From: a virus
Length of the DNA stretch: 64,000 bases
IMG/VR virus record: IMGVR_UViG_3300045125_000064
Coordinates: 1 to 64,000 of that record
Direction: 5' to 3' (one strand)
The translations under genes were made by a program, and so were the position numbers. The notes beneath the pieces are model-generated. The model had not been told where the DNA came from. It searched no databases and saw only the letters and a list, made by a program, of their open reading frames with translations. How positions within the stretch are numbered: the first letter of the stretch is position 1; every line of letters begins with the position of its first letter. Shown one piece after another: positions 18,594 through 28,599 of the stretch.

Positions 18594-18893
18594 TCTTAAA
18601 GAAGACATTGACATATCAGAAATATCAAATGAGGAAGCATTTCAAATTCTTCATGGAATGGTATAAAAAATATGGTCAATCAAAACTGTTCCAAAGAATG
18701 CTTCAAGAAGCTGTTTCTTGTGAGTCAAGTTATTCAATAAGAAAGAAAACAATATTTCTAAGAAGATTAAGATGCCATTTATGATTATAAATGTTATCAA
18801 TGTAATCAAGTGTGGACAGAAAATCATCCTGTGAGTTCCAAGATTGAGAAATGCAAATTTTGCGACTCACAGGATGTTAGAAAGTTTTTATGA
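18577..18893 (+). CDS. small zinc-ribbon protein
   Basis: ATG 18577 overlaps the previous gene. Joined frames read MVQSNNLKEDIDISEISNEE, then FMEWYKKYGQSKLFQRML, then YKCYQCNQVW and EKCKFCDSQDVRKFL, ending at TGA 18891-18893. The paired CxxC...CxxC is a classic zinc ribbon. About 105 residues. Nucleic-acid binding is expected from the fold but the target is unknown. It lies just upstream of the sigma-factor gene, so a link to late transcription is possible. Confidence 0.6.
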
Positions 18894-19017
18894 ATTCAAA
18901 AGCAGCAACAATTCAAGAGAACGATCCGAAGCTTGAGCAAAGAGTTTATAAATGGATGGAGTCTCAAAGGAAGAACTTAAGAGAATGAAAGATGAGCTTA
19001 AGCAAAGACTCATATGA
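18890..19017 (+). CDS. very small basic protein
   Basis: ATG 18890 overlaps the previous TGA (ATGA). MNSKAATIQENDPKLEQRVY continues to RKNLRE and, after a shift, MKDELKQRLI at TGA 19015-19017. About 42 residues. Charged and helical. Real because of tight coupling, but function unknown. Confidence 0.4.
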
Positions 19018-19029
19018 GGGTTATAATAA

Positions 19030-19411
19030 ATGATTTCTACTGTTATTATTGTGCTTGCTTGTGTGTTTTCTTTTTTGTTCTTGCTGGTTCTCTTTTCTTT
19101 AATTGGATTCTTGTCAAAAAAACTTTGAACTAACAAAGAGAATTGAGGATGACTCAGAATCAATCTTGAGAGGCTTGACAATCATTGATAAACTAAAATC
19201 AAACTTGTCAATTTATCTTGATCATATTGGAGAAGTGTTTGAGAGAGAACTTATATCATGCAGATGAAACAATAAAGAATCTTCTGAGACACACAAACAA
19301 CGTTGTGGTTGATGTGGAAGCATTTATCAACACTTTGAATTGGAATTTGAAATTGACGATCAAGAAGCACAAGATCCAGATGTAGAAGAGGATCAAAGAA
19401 AAAGAGGCTAA
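19030..19411 (+). CDS. single-pass membrane protein with cytoplasmic coiled helix
   Basis: ATG 19030 opens STVIIVLACVFSFLFLLVLF, one strong N-terminal transmembrane segment. After a shift near 19122 it reads NFELTKRIEDDSESILRGL, LSIYLDHIGEVFEREL and an acidic tail (DDQEAQDPDVEEDQRKRG) to TAA 19409-19411. About 127 residues. Function not recognised. Confidence 0.55.
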
Positions 19412-19417
19412 AATAAA

Positions 19418-20102
19418 GTGGCTAAAGAATATTATTTTACACAGTTCCATGAAGATTCAGTTTTAAAGTATATAAATCCAGAGACAAACAAGAGAGAAAA
19501 AGATAAGATCTTTGAGCAAACTCTTCTTCCAGTCTTTGTTGAAATGATTGATAAAATTGTATATACATTTAAGTTTGCAACACTTCCAAATATTGACCAA
19601 CTAAAGCAAGAATGGCTTGGTTTATCTTACAACCATTCTATGTAACTTCAAAAGAGAGAATGGTGCAGCGTTTGCATACTTCTCAGTTGTTATCAAAAAC
19701 TACTTCATTGCCGCAACCAAGAAACAAGCAAAAAGATTGAAGCATGAAATATCTTATGAAGAAATCATGGAAGGAGAAAACTCTTCAGATCTTGATTCAA
19801 CAATTGATGAAACCAATGAATTATATGAAGAAACAAGAGATAGAGATGAATTCTGGAATTTCTTATTATATAAAGTTGATAGCTGGGATGATCTTAAGCT
19901 AAGAAAGCAAAAAAAGTTCTTGTAGACAATTCGTTATCTTCTTCAAAATTATGAAAAATATGATCCTTCACAACAAGAGAGCGATATATTTATATGCACA
20001 TAAGAAATGCTCTAACAGAGTTACTCACAAACAAGTTGTATCTCTGCTCTGAATATACTTCGAAGAAAATATAAGGAAATGATTGGAAGAATGGACCGAT
20101 GA
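19418..20102 (+). CDS. gp55-like late-transcription sigma factor
   Basis: GTG 19418 (MAKEYYFTQFHEDSV). The core resembles region 2 of T4 gp55-type sigma factors: FKFATLPNIDQLKQE, then after a shift near 19610 FKRENGAAFAYFSVVIKNYFI (helix contacting core polymerase and the -10 element) and KKQAKRLKHEISYEE. The tail, after two more shifts, reads AIRYLLQNYEKYD, LYMRNALTE, and ALNILRRKYKEMIGRMDR to TGA 20100-20102. About 228 residues, close to gp55 (185) and its marine relatives. It would direct host RNA polymerase to late promoters. Assignment is by remembered pattern. Confidence 0.68.
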
Positions 20103-20460
20103 GAAGAATATCATCGCTAGATGCTGAAGAAGATGATCGTTGAACAAGATGACTTAAAGATTCTTGCATGTCAGAGAATACTGAAGAAAGATAGAAGAAC
20201 TTGCAAAAGAACTAATAGATGAATTAAGAAAGAAATTAAAAGTACATAGAACATCTCACGCAGATTCTGGCGGTACTTTGGCCATATATGTGTGAGACTC
20301 TTCAAAGAAGCAATGAACAGTTGGATTAAGCTTTGCTTCAATGAACAAAAGAAGGTCGTAAGAAGACAAAAACCTCTCCAGATGGATACGGCAGTATTTT
20401 ACCGGAAGAGACTGAAAAAATGAAAAGTCGAAACTTCCAAACAAATGTCATGACCAAAAC
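20099..20460 (+). CDS. heavily frame-broken unidentified gene(s)
   Basis: ATG 20099 (ATGA overlap with the sigma stop) opens MRRISSLDAEEDDR. Later pieces are KIEELAKELIDELRKKLKV near 20185, GGTLAIYV to TGA 20293, an alternative 36-residue frame from ATG 20313 (MNSWIKLCFNEQKKVVRR), and SPDGYGSILPEETEKMKSR near 20370. No frame stays open for more than about 55 codons. There is probably at least one short gene here, but its limits and product cannot be read. Confidence 0.3.
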
Positions 20461-21050
20461 CTAAACCGATTACAAATTAATGATAGAAGACCACCTAGAT
20501 ATTTCCACCATTCGGACAATATCATTCACTGGATTTTCTTGTTATATAATGATCAAAAATCAACTTCTTGCCGATTAAGTTCGAGGAGCCAACTCGAATT
20601 TTTATGCAATTGTTAGAGAGATTATAACAATTGATAACTCCAGAAAAACAATAGACAACTTCTTATATAGTTCTGTCGATGAAGCAAATAGAATTGGAAT
20701 AAAGAACAACAAGAGAACAGCAACTCTGTTGTGTGAAATTCCTGGTCTTTCATAAACTTCAACTATAACAATATAACCAATAAGAACAACAGCAAACCTC
20801 AAATATGGACTTGAGAGAGTATTATTTGAGGGAGAAAACGCACATATCCAGCAATAAATGAAATAATTGTTCTAACATTTAAGAACAACAAACTCACTCA
20901 GAACCAAAATTTCTTCAAAAGAACAAATCTTCAAGCGCAGAAACCAGAAGAAATAAAAGAATCAATCAAAAATACTTTGATTATCTGGATAGAGTGTAAG
21001 CACTTGCATCATTTGAAAAACAGAACAAATCAATAGCGAACAACAATGTT
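20461..21050 (+). CDS. frame-broken structural gene, possibly gp53-like
   Basis: Readable pieces: NDRRPPRYFHHSDNIIHWIF and LLYND (about 20480-20555), ADKFEEPTRIFMQ near 20575, VREIITIDNSRKTIDNFLY and EANRIGIKNNKRTATLLCEI (about 20610-20740), and KYGLERVLFEGENAH near 20800. The aromatic HWIFLLYND segment is reminiscent of the T4 gp53 baseplate wedge pattern (a tryptophan-rich strand followed by LxN), and position just before hub and gp25-like genes would fit. Error density is high, so this is a weak call. Confidence 0.3.
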
Positions 21051-21340
21051 GTTAAAAGTTGTCCCATATAACAGGAAGCTCGAGACCGCTCAAGATAAAA
21101 GAAGGAACTCCAGAAAAAGCAACCTTTCCAGCCAAGCAAGAGGCAAAGTTTAATGATAACTCTGATTGTGCCAAAATTGAAAAAGAGTTATTCTCTTTGT
21201 ATCCAAGAAATATCATCTTTGACAACACTGCTCCATCTTATTCAATATCAAAATTTGCTAAATATTATCAAGGAGTTAGCTTCTGAAGAAGCTTATAAAA
21301 GATGTTGCAAATATTAACCAAGAACTTTTTGGCTTTCTAT
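21051..21340 (+). CDS. fragment of a baseplate-region protein
   Basis: The frame from 21059 reads VSHITGSSRPLKIKEGTPEK, ATFPAKQEAKFND, LYPRNIIFDNTAPSYSISKF to a stop near 21285. A neighbouring frame continues LLKKLIKDVANINQELFGF to about 21340. It could be the N-terminal part of the hub-like gene whose C-terminal part starts near 21964, with the odd segment 21345-21963 in between. Function unproven. Confidence 0.35.
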
Positions 21341-21475
21341 CGTGAGCTTACTTGTTTCAATTCATTTCATCATAATGCGCGACCGAATCGAGAAAATCGT
21401 GTTTTATGATATGTAAGAAGATATGTTGCTGATGTTGCAGATGATGACTCTGAATAGCGGACCCCAAAATGTGAT

Positions 21476-21676
21476 TTGCCTTTCAGTACGAGTTCTATAC
21501 TTGTCTACTTAGAAGTGGATGACAAATGGTTGTACATTTGTGCTCCCTACCCGAGATATTCTAGCTACTATGTGCTTAAAACCGATGGAACACAGCAAAA
21601 TATGCGGATGAAGGGGTTGCATGAGATTCGCGCGATGATGGAACCAATTAAAATCATACAACTACTTCATTCATGA
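21476..21676 (+). CDS. small open frame of unknown origin
   Basis: Open from 21458, with TTG 21476 as the first start-like codon. LPFSTSSILVYLEVDDKWLY, ICAPYPRYSSYYVLKTDGT and HEIRAMMEPIKIIQLL look like a compact beta-sheet protein of about 66 residues. No family recognised and no ribosome site seen. It lies in the compositionally odd segment, so expression in the phage is doubtful. Confidence 0.3.
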   Translation: MPFSTSSILVYLEVDDKWLYICAPYPRYSSYYVLKTDGTQQNMRMKGLHEIRAMMEPIKIIQLLHS

Positions 21677-21682
21677 TAATTA

Positions 21683-21856
21683 ATGATTGAGCACTACAGG
21701 GAAAAGGTTCACAAAAGACTTGCCGAGATGGACAACTTGAGCCACTTATCAAACAGGGACAAAATGGTTGATAAAACGATCAAATCTTTATGTGTGCAAA
21801 TAAGTACAGAGCCAATGATACGCTGCCTGCTCTGCGTTGGAGAGATACTTACATGA
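21683..21856 (+). CDS. 57-residue open frame of unknown origin
   Basis: ATG 21683 to TGA 21854-21856 reads MIEHYREKVHKRLAEMDNL, DKMVDKTIKSLCVQI and MIRCLLCVGEILT. Helical and charged with three cysteines. Codons such as GCC, CGC, CTG and AGG are rare elsewhere in the window. No Shine-Dalgarno sequence. Part of the odd segment. Confidence 0.3.
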   Translation: MIEHYREKVHKRLAEMDNLSHLSNRDKMVDKTIKSLCVQISTEPMIRCLLCVGEILT

Positions 21857-21963
21857 CCAGATTTTGACCTTAAGTCATCTTGCCGCCGAAGAACGGAAGA
21901 CGAGAACAGTTTTTAAGCTCTAAAGATGTCGCAAAGATTCCGCAGTTGGACCAAACCAAGGAA

Positions 21964-22749
21964 TAACTTCTAAGGTTGTTTGGAAAGAGGCTTCAGAACA
22001 TTATATGAAGGACCAGACTCAACAGCAATTGTTCTGGATAGAGATCCATATTATGGACAAGAACTTGGTGGAAATTTGTCAGGAAGAATCTTCCTTTCAT
22101 CAAATGTGTTTGGAGCAATAAAAACTCCAGATTCTCAAATAAAGAATCCAAGCAGAGTATTTGACTCATCGTTTGTGGAAATATCAGCAAGACAAAATCC
22201 ATCCAGTGATTATTCTCTTGTTCCACCAGGCAAAGAATATAAGGCAATCTCTTGCATAACAGCTAAGGCAGACACAGTTCAAATTATTGCAAGAGAGGCA
22301 GGAATTAATTTATATGCTGGTGGGGTTTCGCAATATAACTCAAAAAATGAAAGAATTGACACTTCACTTGGAGTTAACTTAATCTATGGAAATAACATCA
22401 AAGACAAGCATTATACATTAGAGCCAATTCCAAAAAGGCTATTTGTTATTGGAATTCTTGAAAGAATTTGTTGAGAAAGTATCTGAGTTATCTTCAACAG
22501 TTGCCAAGATGCATAATGAAATGTTGCAAATGAAAGCAAGTATTGCGACTCATTCACACACAGTCGCACAAGCTGTCGCGTTACCAAGTATTGATTTTGC
22601 GACTTATACAATGTTATCAACAGCAAAGGATTTGCAAACTCTGACAAATAATCTTGCTCAAAACTAACAATTTACCAGCATTAAAACAAAACTATTTATC
22701 AGCATCAGCAGATCAATACATTCTCAGTAGATGGCATAAGGTAAATTAA
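21964..22749 (+). CDS. baseplate hub-like virion protein, C-terminal part
   Basis: Reads GFRTLYEGPDSTAIVLDRDP, GQELGGNLSGRIFLSSN, AISCITAKADTVQIIAREA (a beta-rich repeat as in gp5/VgrG-like shafts), INLYAGGVSQYNS, LEPIPK, then after a shift FLKEFVEKVSELSSTVAKMH with FATYTMLSTAKDLQ and, after another, LPALKQNYLSASADQYIL to TAA 22747-22749. The arrangement of a ITxKAD strand, a LEPxxKG turn and a helical H-x-H tail is what I recall of hub/gp5-like proteins in marine T4-like phages. The start is not determined because the upstream segment is odd. Confidence 0.45.
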
Positions 22750-22752
22750 TAA

Positions 22753-24286
22753 ATGACAACAAGAGCAAGCAAATATAGACCAAATGAATATCTGTATGAA
22801 GAGTTGAGTCTCATAACATCAGACTATTTTGAATTTAACAAGAGATTTCCAAACAACAAATCCTTTTGGAAGCTTGACAATGCTCTCGATGTTAATCACT
22901 GAGTATACAAGACTTTGATGATACAACTGAAGATTACGATCTGTATCAACTTCAGATTTTTTGTAACTCTGTCAGAAAGCTGCTTAATGTTTCTGAGAAA
23001 CAAGAGCCATTATTATATCAATTTTGGTATAATAAAACTGGAAATGTCTATAAACTAAAAGAAGATAGACTTCCAATTGTTTTCAAGAGATTAAAAGAAA
23101 ATAAGTATAATCTTCCATATGGAGATAACTTATTGATTAAGCTGTTAAAATTACAATCTCCATCTGAAACAAAAGGTCTACCAGATCTTGTCATTAAGAA
23201 AGAATATAAAGATGGTAATCTTCAACTGAAGAATCCGTATACAATAACCCAATTGGAATTTACTGCTGTCATAGAACATTCTTTCTATATTTGGCATAAA
23301 CAAACCTATTCAAATTATCATTCACAATATCTCCCAACCAATTTTAACTGGCCCAACGAGAACAAGGATGGATCAATAGTATCTGTGCGATGTTAAGGGT
23401 GGACCAACAAGAAAGTTTATCCAGTCATATGTGTTGAATACAATGAATCAGACACAACATTGACAGAAGATGCAATAAAATTAAAAGCAAAACAACATCC
23501 TATTGATTATATACAAAAAGATTTTGATATTGGAGATATGAGTTTAACTGTTAAAGTATCGAATGATATTATAAGACCAAATTTAACTGTTAAAAAATAT
23601 TGTGTTTCTTTTTCGTTCTTTGAAGTTTATAATTCATCCAAAAATACAATAATTTATAAAGAAAATTATGATCTATTAAGAATTGCTGTCAATTATATTC
23701 ACAAATATTCATTGACCTTAAAAAAATCAAATAACACAGACACATTGGAAACCTATATTGGAAAATGCAAGAGAATGCAAACTTTCTGAGAGCGTTATCT
23801 GAATCTGGTAAAGATATTCAACACTTTTTTATGGAACCTAAAGAATTATACGATGAGGAAAGAAATATGAAGCTTTCTCCAAATCTTGAGATTCTTCAGA
23901 AGGAATACCAACTAAGACTGAATGATCTCTCAGACTCTTCCGATTCATTCGAGAACATTGCTCGTGGACGCATATAAAGAACAGAGACAAAAATCCGTGT
24001 TCCTCGAAACATATAATCCAGAAAATATATCTGAGAACATTATCTTCTATTTTGATAACACTTTCAATCTTGTTGCAATTGGCTCTAATAAAGAAAAAGA
24101 TATAGATTTTTCTAACAGTGCAATAACAGAAAAGCCAGAGAAAGATGTGCAAGATCATGGTATTATATTCAGATTGGACAATAAGACGGTGGAACCCATC
24201 GAGCAAAACCAATCGTTGACACAAAAAATGATTTGACAAAGCAAGATCTCATCTTCTCTCAAGCAGCAGAATATGGTTCCAGTTAA
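22753..24286 (+). CDS. large virion-type protein, fragmented
   Basis: ATG 22753 opens MTTRASKYRPNEYLYEEL. Pieces in order: SFWKLDNALDVNH, DDTTEDYDLYQLQIFCNSVR, LYQFWYNKTGNVYKLKED, IKLLKLQSPSETKGLPDLV, YTITQLEFTAVIEHSFYIW, SMSLTVKVSN-like GDMSLTVKVSND, FSFFEVYNSSKNTI, FLRALSESGKDIQHFFME, ENISENIIFYFDNTFNLVAI, QDLIFSQAAEYGSS. About 510 residues with at least six shifts. Beta-rich with helical parts. It lies between hub-like and gp25-like genes, so a tail or baseplate protein is likely. It may be continuous with the next entry. Confidence 0.5.
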
Positions 24287-26721
24287 AGGAGATATTCTAA
24301 TTGCTGAGGAAAATTTCATCATTGACTTCTGGGATCAATTTGGAAAGATTTCAACTGCTGTTGCTGCTGCTGTTTCTGGAAAGATGGAAACAGATAAACT
24401 TGTTGATAAACAAAGGATATTTTTCAAATAGAAAGACATTAAAGCAACAATATTTGTCTGTTAAACAATTAAGTTTTGATCAGTTGTTCACAAAAGTGTA
24501 TCAAAGATGACACATTTGATCCTCTGATAAGAAATAAGACCATCAATTGCTTACTGTATAAGAATGAAGAATTCAAACAGAGACAAGAACAACTCTTGAA
24601 TAAAACCAAACCATTTACTTGGTCTGATTTTATCAATATTTTCCATTATCCAAAACTTAGAATGGTTAAGAAACCACCAACTTCTTCGACTCCAAAACCA
24701 GGAACAAATAAACCAGACATTCCATCTGTTGTGCCACAAGAACCAATTCCACCAGATGATGGAACACCACAACAAGGAAGAAAACCTTGCTTTGAGTTGC
24801 CAGACATTAACATAAAATCTGCTTTAACACCACTTGGACCATCGGATCTCGGAATAATGCAGACAATGAAAGAAGCAGCATCTCTGACTTTGCCAAGATC
24901 TCCATATTCTTGTGTTGAGGATATTAAAGATATCAAATCTTCAGAAGATTTATATGATTTCTTCTTCCACAAGTTTCCTTGGTATGAATTCTTGTCTAGA
25001 TCTATGATAAGTTTAAGAAATGCAATTGCAAATTCATCAATGTCATCTTCTTTTGATGGAATCATGCAAGAAAGCTTACAGTGTATTATTGATGCAGATA
25101 TTACAAGACTTTATTGCACATTTTTAAATATTAGAGATTTGTACGATAATTGCAATGAATATGTTAAAGCTAGTGTTAATTATACAATTTTAACAATTCC
25201 AAAGTTCCAATATATTAATATCTTTGATATCTTCATTGATATAAGAAGACAATTTTATTTATATATTGAAAACTTTATAATTGAATTCGTTGAAAATATT
25301 ATTAGCGTTGCTTTGAAAGACCTTCTCAATACTTGCAAAATGGATTCTTATTTCTGTAGCGCAGGTTTTAAAGATAATGGCAAAATTGTTGAAACGAGCA
25401 AAGAAATATCTAACAAATATTATTTGTATAACAAGAAAGATAATAATGGATATATTTCATTTGACAATATTGGGGATACAAAGTTTTCTGTATCATCTAT
25501 CTCGATCATTGATTTGTTAAATAATGTTAATAAAAAATTAATAATTAAAACAATTTCGTTCTAAATTTAACCTTAAAGAAGGAACATGTTGTTAAATTAT
25601 TTGAGGTTCTAGCATACACAATAGATATTCATTGAGCTATATTCGCTGCTATCTGGTAAATCACCAACTTCTTTGTATATTATTATCAAAAATATTGCAA
25701 AGAATATTGATGTTGAATTTGGTGAATATTTTTCAATAGATTTTAGAGTGCAGAATTTCTTTAATGAGGTTGCGAAATATTGCAACATGCAAGCTCTTGT
25801 TAATATCATAAATCAATATGACATTATGTTTGAATCTGAACCATGTTCACCAGCACATTCTGTCACAAATGATAATAATGTTCAAGATATAATTGATTCA
25901 TTAAAAGAATCTGGCAAAACAGATCAAGAAGCTCAAGATTATATTCTGGAAAAAATCAATCAAATATCAAGAAATATTCAATCAATTTGTGGATTGTTTG
26001 CAACAAAAGCATTCGATTTGACAGCAGGACTTCCACAATTGATCTCTCAACCATCTGCAAAAATTATCACAAATTATGTAAATGGAATTATGGACATATA
26101 TTATCGCATAAAACAAGATGATACAACTTATTATATTAAAACATATTTTGTTGAGAAATCAGAAGAACTTGTTCCAAAGAAATCTGACTGGAAAATATCA
26201 TTTGATATCATCAATGAATATGATACTGAGGAACAAGCACAACTTAAGAAAATATATGGCAAGGAATATGATGTTGCAATCTATAGTAGTGATAAACAGA
26301 TATTCTTTACAAAAGACGAGGCAGTGATATATCCAGAACAACTTTATCTGTCAAATAAATTTGATATAAGCACAACAGACTGGAAGCAGGTGGCAAGCAA
26401 TATAAACCAAAGTAATATTGTCCAGATTTCACTGACACCACAAGTTATTGAAGAAACATTTTCATCTTTGAGAGAATCTGCATTCAAGACATTTGCAGAG
26501 AAGCAAAACATGCCAAAGTCTTTGAGAGCAGACTTTGTTGGAGCAATATAAAGGCTGTTCAACAAGCGGCTCTTCCAAAGATGAGGCAAACATATAAATC
26601 ATATTCAGCAGAACTCCAGAAGTCTCTTTCGGATAATGCAAACGGACAAGATACAAACAACATTGACGCCATGCTTGCTCAACAACAAGAGATGAAAAAT
26701 CTATTTATTGACATTTGGTAA
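24273..26721 (+). CDS. large baseplate/tail structural protein
   Basis: Possible ATG 24273 (MVPVKGDILIAEENFIIDFW); otherwise a continuation of the previous gene. Pieces: KPFTWSDFINIFHYPKL, a Pro/Thr linker (PPTSSTPKPGTNKPDIPSV), LTPLGPSDLGIMQTMKEAA, YDFFFHKFPWYEFLSRSMI, a hydrophobic segment IFIDIRRQFYLYIENFIIEF, SVALKDLLNTCKM, then after shifts near 25565-25670 RVQNFFNEVAKYCNMQALV, CGLFATKAFDLTAGLPQLI, and QAALPKMRQTYKSYS to TAA 26719-26721. The order of Pro-rich linker, membrane-like amphipathic stretch and LLxxTC resembles large tail proteins of marine T4-like phages. About 815 residues. Confidence 0.5.
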
Positions 26722-26731
26722 AAGGAATAAA

Positions 26732-28159
26732 ATGCTAGGATTTCAAACAATACATCATTTTCTAAATGGATTCTCTTCAAAAGAGTTATTAAAAAGATTT
26801 GTGTTTATTAATCTTTTGGAAAATTTTAATTCTCTCAAAAATATCAATAATATAACAGTTGATGATGTTTATGTGAATTATCTATTTCAAAAACTTAAGA
26901 CTGTCCTAACAAAAGAACAGAGAATCCAACTTGTATTTTCTAGTATTTTGTATTATGATCAAAAATATGATTTTTCATCTCAATCTTATTTGGACAATTA
27001 TCATAAAGGGTTGAGAAATATAAAAGACATAATCTATGAGTGCATTCAAGAAGTTATTAATCTTCCATTCTATAAAGATTATATATCTCAAACAAAACCA
27101 GACATTTATATTCCCTATGATTCTGTTCCAAGAGATTCAAAATTCTTCTTATACAATGATGTTACAAAACTAAAACAACCTTCGTCATTTTCTTATACTG
27201 TTGATGACTTATTCTTTATTGATTATTCAATAACGGCAAAGACAAAAGAACAGTATAAAACTGTGAATGCGTCTATTGTTGAAATACAGAAAATGCCAGA
27301 ATGGTTTAAAGATATTATTAAGAGTGTTGCACAATATTGTGAATATAATGAACAATTCCTTGGTCCATTATCTTTTGTGTCTCCAATGGACTTAAGAAAT
27401 GCTTATAATCTTGGAGCTTCAACAGCTTTTTTAAATTTGAATGCTTTGATTTCTCTGGTTAAATATTATATTGAATTGCATGATGGAAGATTCAATATTG
27501 AACAAGCAAAAGAACTTGGACTTCTATATGAAAAAGAAAAGACTGAGAAGTTTTACTTTTCCATGAACATAACAAATCCTGGAGAGTTGATTGCAGAATC
27601 TGTTGCGATTAGAAGAATAATTGAGGCAACTCTGTTTGCAATCAAGAATGTCAATCTCTCATCCAGACTCAACATGAAACTTCTTCCATCTGATGACAAC
27701 TTCTCAGGATTGACACAACTTGTTTCTGGAACAAAGGAATTTCAATTGTTGCAGATAATGTATAAGCCACAAGCAATTTTCTCTGGAATTGTTGATCAAG
27801 AGACAATAAAGAAACAATTATCACAGATAAATCAAGAAATATATAATTTTAAAGAATTTCAATATACATCATATGAAAATGGTGTTGCAAATACAATTGT
27901 ATTCTTGACACTTTATGAGAATCTAAATTCAATGAAAAAATATAGCTTTGATAATTTTGATAACAAAATTCAACAAGCCGTTTTGAACATTATGACAAAT
28001 CAAGTTCCAATAATCATTAATGATCTTCTTGCTTTCAAGTTTATCAAGCCAGCATCAACAATCCTTGAGAACATCAATTCAGATGAAGCACTAAAAGATA
28101 ATGCAGCTTATCAAGCATCTCTTGCACAGTTTAATAACTTTGGGGAACAGCATATTTAG
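26732..28159 (+). CDS. virion structural protein, 475 aa
   Basis: Intact frame from ATG 26732, preceded by AAAAGGAATAAA. Mostly helical with aromatic-rich turns: MLGFQTIHHFLNGFSSKELL, FLYNDVTKLKQPSSFSY, VAQYCEYNEQFLGPLSFVSP, LNLNALISLVKYYIELHDG, GLLYEKEKTEKFYFSM, VAIRRIIEATLFAIKNVNLS, LLAFKFIKPASTILENI. No family recognised. Position immediately before the gp25-like gene and tail context suggest a baseplate or tube-associated protein, possibly part of the same assembly as the preceding large gene. The stop codon lies in the loop of a hairpin. Confidence 0.7.
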   Translation: MLGFQTIHHFLNGFSSKELLKRFVFINLLENFNSLKNINNITVDDVYVNYLFQKLKTVLTKEQRIQLVFSSILYYDQKYDFSSQSYLDNYHKGLRNIKDIIYECIQEVINLPFYKDYISQTKPDIYIPYDSVPRDSKFFLYNDVTKLKQPSSFSYTVDDLFFIDYSITAKTKEQYKTVNASIVEIQKMPEWFKDIIKSVAQYCEYNEQFLGPLSFVSPMDLRNAYNLGASTAFLNLNALISLVKYYIELHDGRFNIEQAKELGLLYEKEKTEKFYFSMNITNPGELIAESVAIRRIIEATLFAIKNVNLSSRLNMKLLPSDDNFSGLTQLVSGTKEFQLLQIMYKPQAIFSGIVDQETIKKQLSQINQEIYNFKEFQYTSYENGVANTIVFLTLYENLNSMKKYSFDNFDNKIQQAVLNIMTNQVPIIINDLLAFKFIKPASTILENINSDEALKDNAAYQASLAQFNNFGEQHI

Positions 28160-28166
28160 TATGCTG
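28148..28166 (+). other. perfect 7-bp hairpin over the stop codon
   Basis: CAGCATA (28148-28154) and TATGCTG (28160-28166) are exact complements around loop TTTAG, which contains the stop codon TAG 28157-28159. No T tract follows, so it is not a typical intrinsic terminator. It may end or process the upstream message or separate translation of the two genes. A TAAGGAG ribosome site (about 28183-28189) follows. Confidence 0.35.
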
Positions 28167-28198
28167 GGAGGTTACAGCAATTATAAGGAGATGCTATA

Positions 28199-28594
28199 AT
28201 GACAGACAAAGTTCTAAATGGTATGTCAGTGTATCTTCCAATTGTTTATGATCCTGTTGATGGACCATTCAAACTTAACAAAGATTTGAAGTCAACAATC
28301 CAAACAAACTTCAAGAACCTGTTATTTACACTTCCAGGAGAGAAAATAATGGATCCAGAGTTTGGAATTGGAATTCAAAGCATGCTATTTGATTTATATT
28401 CTTTAGATAGAATATCTGAATTAAAATCCACCGTCAATAAACAGATAAACAAATATATGCCATTTTTGTCAATTGTTGAATTCAATGTGGATGACTCAAA
28501 AATGAATGAGAACGCAATATTCTTGGAGATAAAATATTATATTCATCCATTGGACACTGTTGATGTTTTGAAAGAATTGTTGGTAAAGGAATAA
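28199..28594 (+). CDS. gp25-like baseplate wedge protein
   Basis: Intact 131-residue frame with a strong Shine-Dalgarno sequence (TAAGGAGAT). VDGPFKLNKDLKSTIQTNFK, LLFTLPGEKIMDPEFGIGIQ and FDLYSLDRISELKSTVNKQI match the gp25/Gpw baseplate family, in which the small fold nucleates the wedge. Key landmarks are the ExPGExxxxPxFGxG turn and the following helix. Length is normal for gp25 (about 130). Ends ILPL-type YIHPLDTVDVLKELLVKE. Sits directly before a large structural gene and the gp6-like gene, as in T4-like tail clusters. Confidence 0.88.
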   Translation: MTDKVLNGMSVYLPIVYDPVDGPFKLNKDLKSTIQTNFKNLLFTLPGEKIMDPEFGIGIQSMLFDLYSLDRISELKSTVNKQINKYMPFLSIVEFNVDDSKMNENAIFLEIKYYIHPLDTVDVLKELLVKE

Positions 28595-28599
28595 AATAA

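Larger units (their letters stand above)
21345..21963 (+). other. compositionally distinct segment inside the baseplate region
   Basis: This stretch is noticeably richer in G and C and in CG dinucleotides (CGCGACCG, CGCGCGATG, GCCGCCGAAG) than both flanks. It holds two short open frames (listed separately) with codon choices unlike the phage genes. Phage-like frames stop just before and resume just after it. Either a small horizontally acquired insert or a chimeric join in the assembly; the sequence alone cannot decide. Confidence 0.5.

Noticed and set aside
23838-24239. Long open frames on the minus strand (this and several others)
   Set aside because: Each lies antisense to a better-supported + strand gene, lacks recognisable motifs and a ribosome site. 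No minus-strand gene was supported anywhere.
24273-24510. GISTAVAAAVSG-type text as a membrane or toxin gene
   Set aside because: It reads in the frame of a large structural gene on both sides once shifts are allowed, so an independent small gene is not needed.
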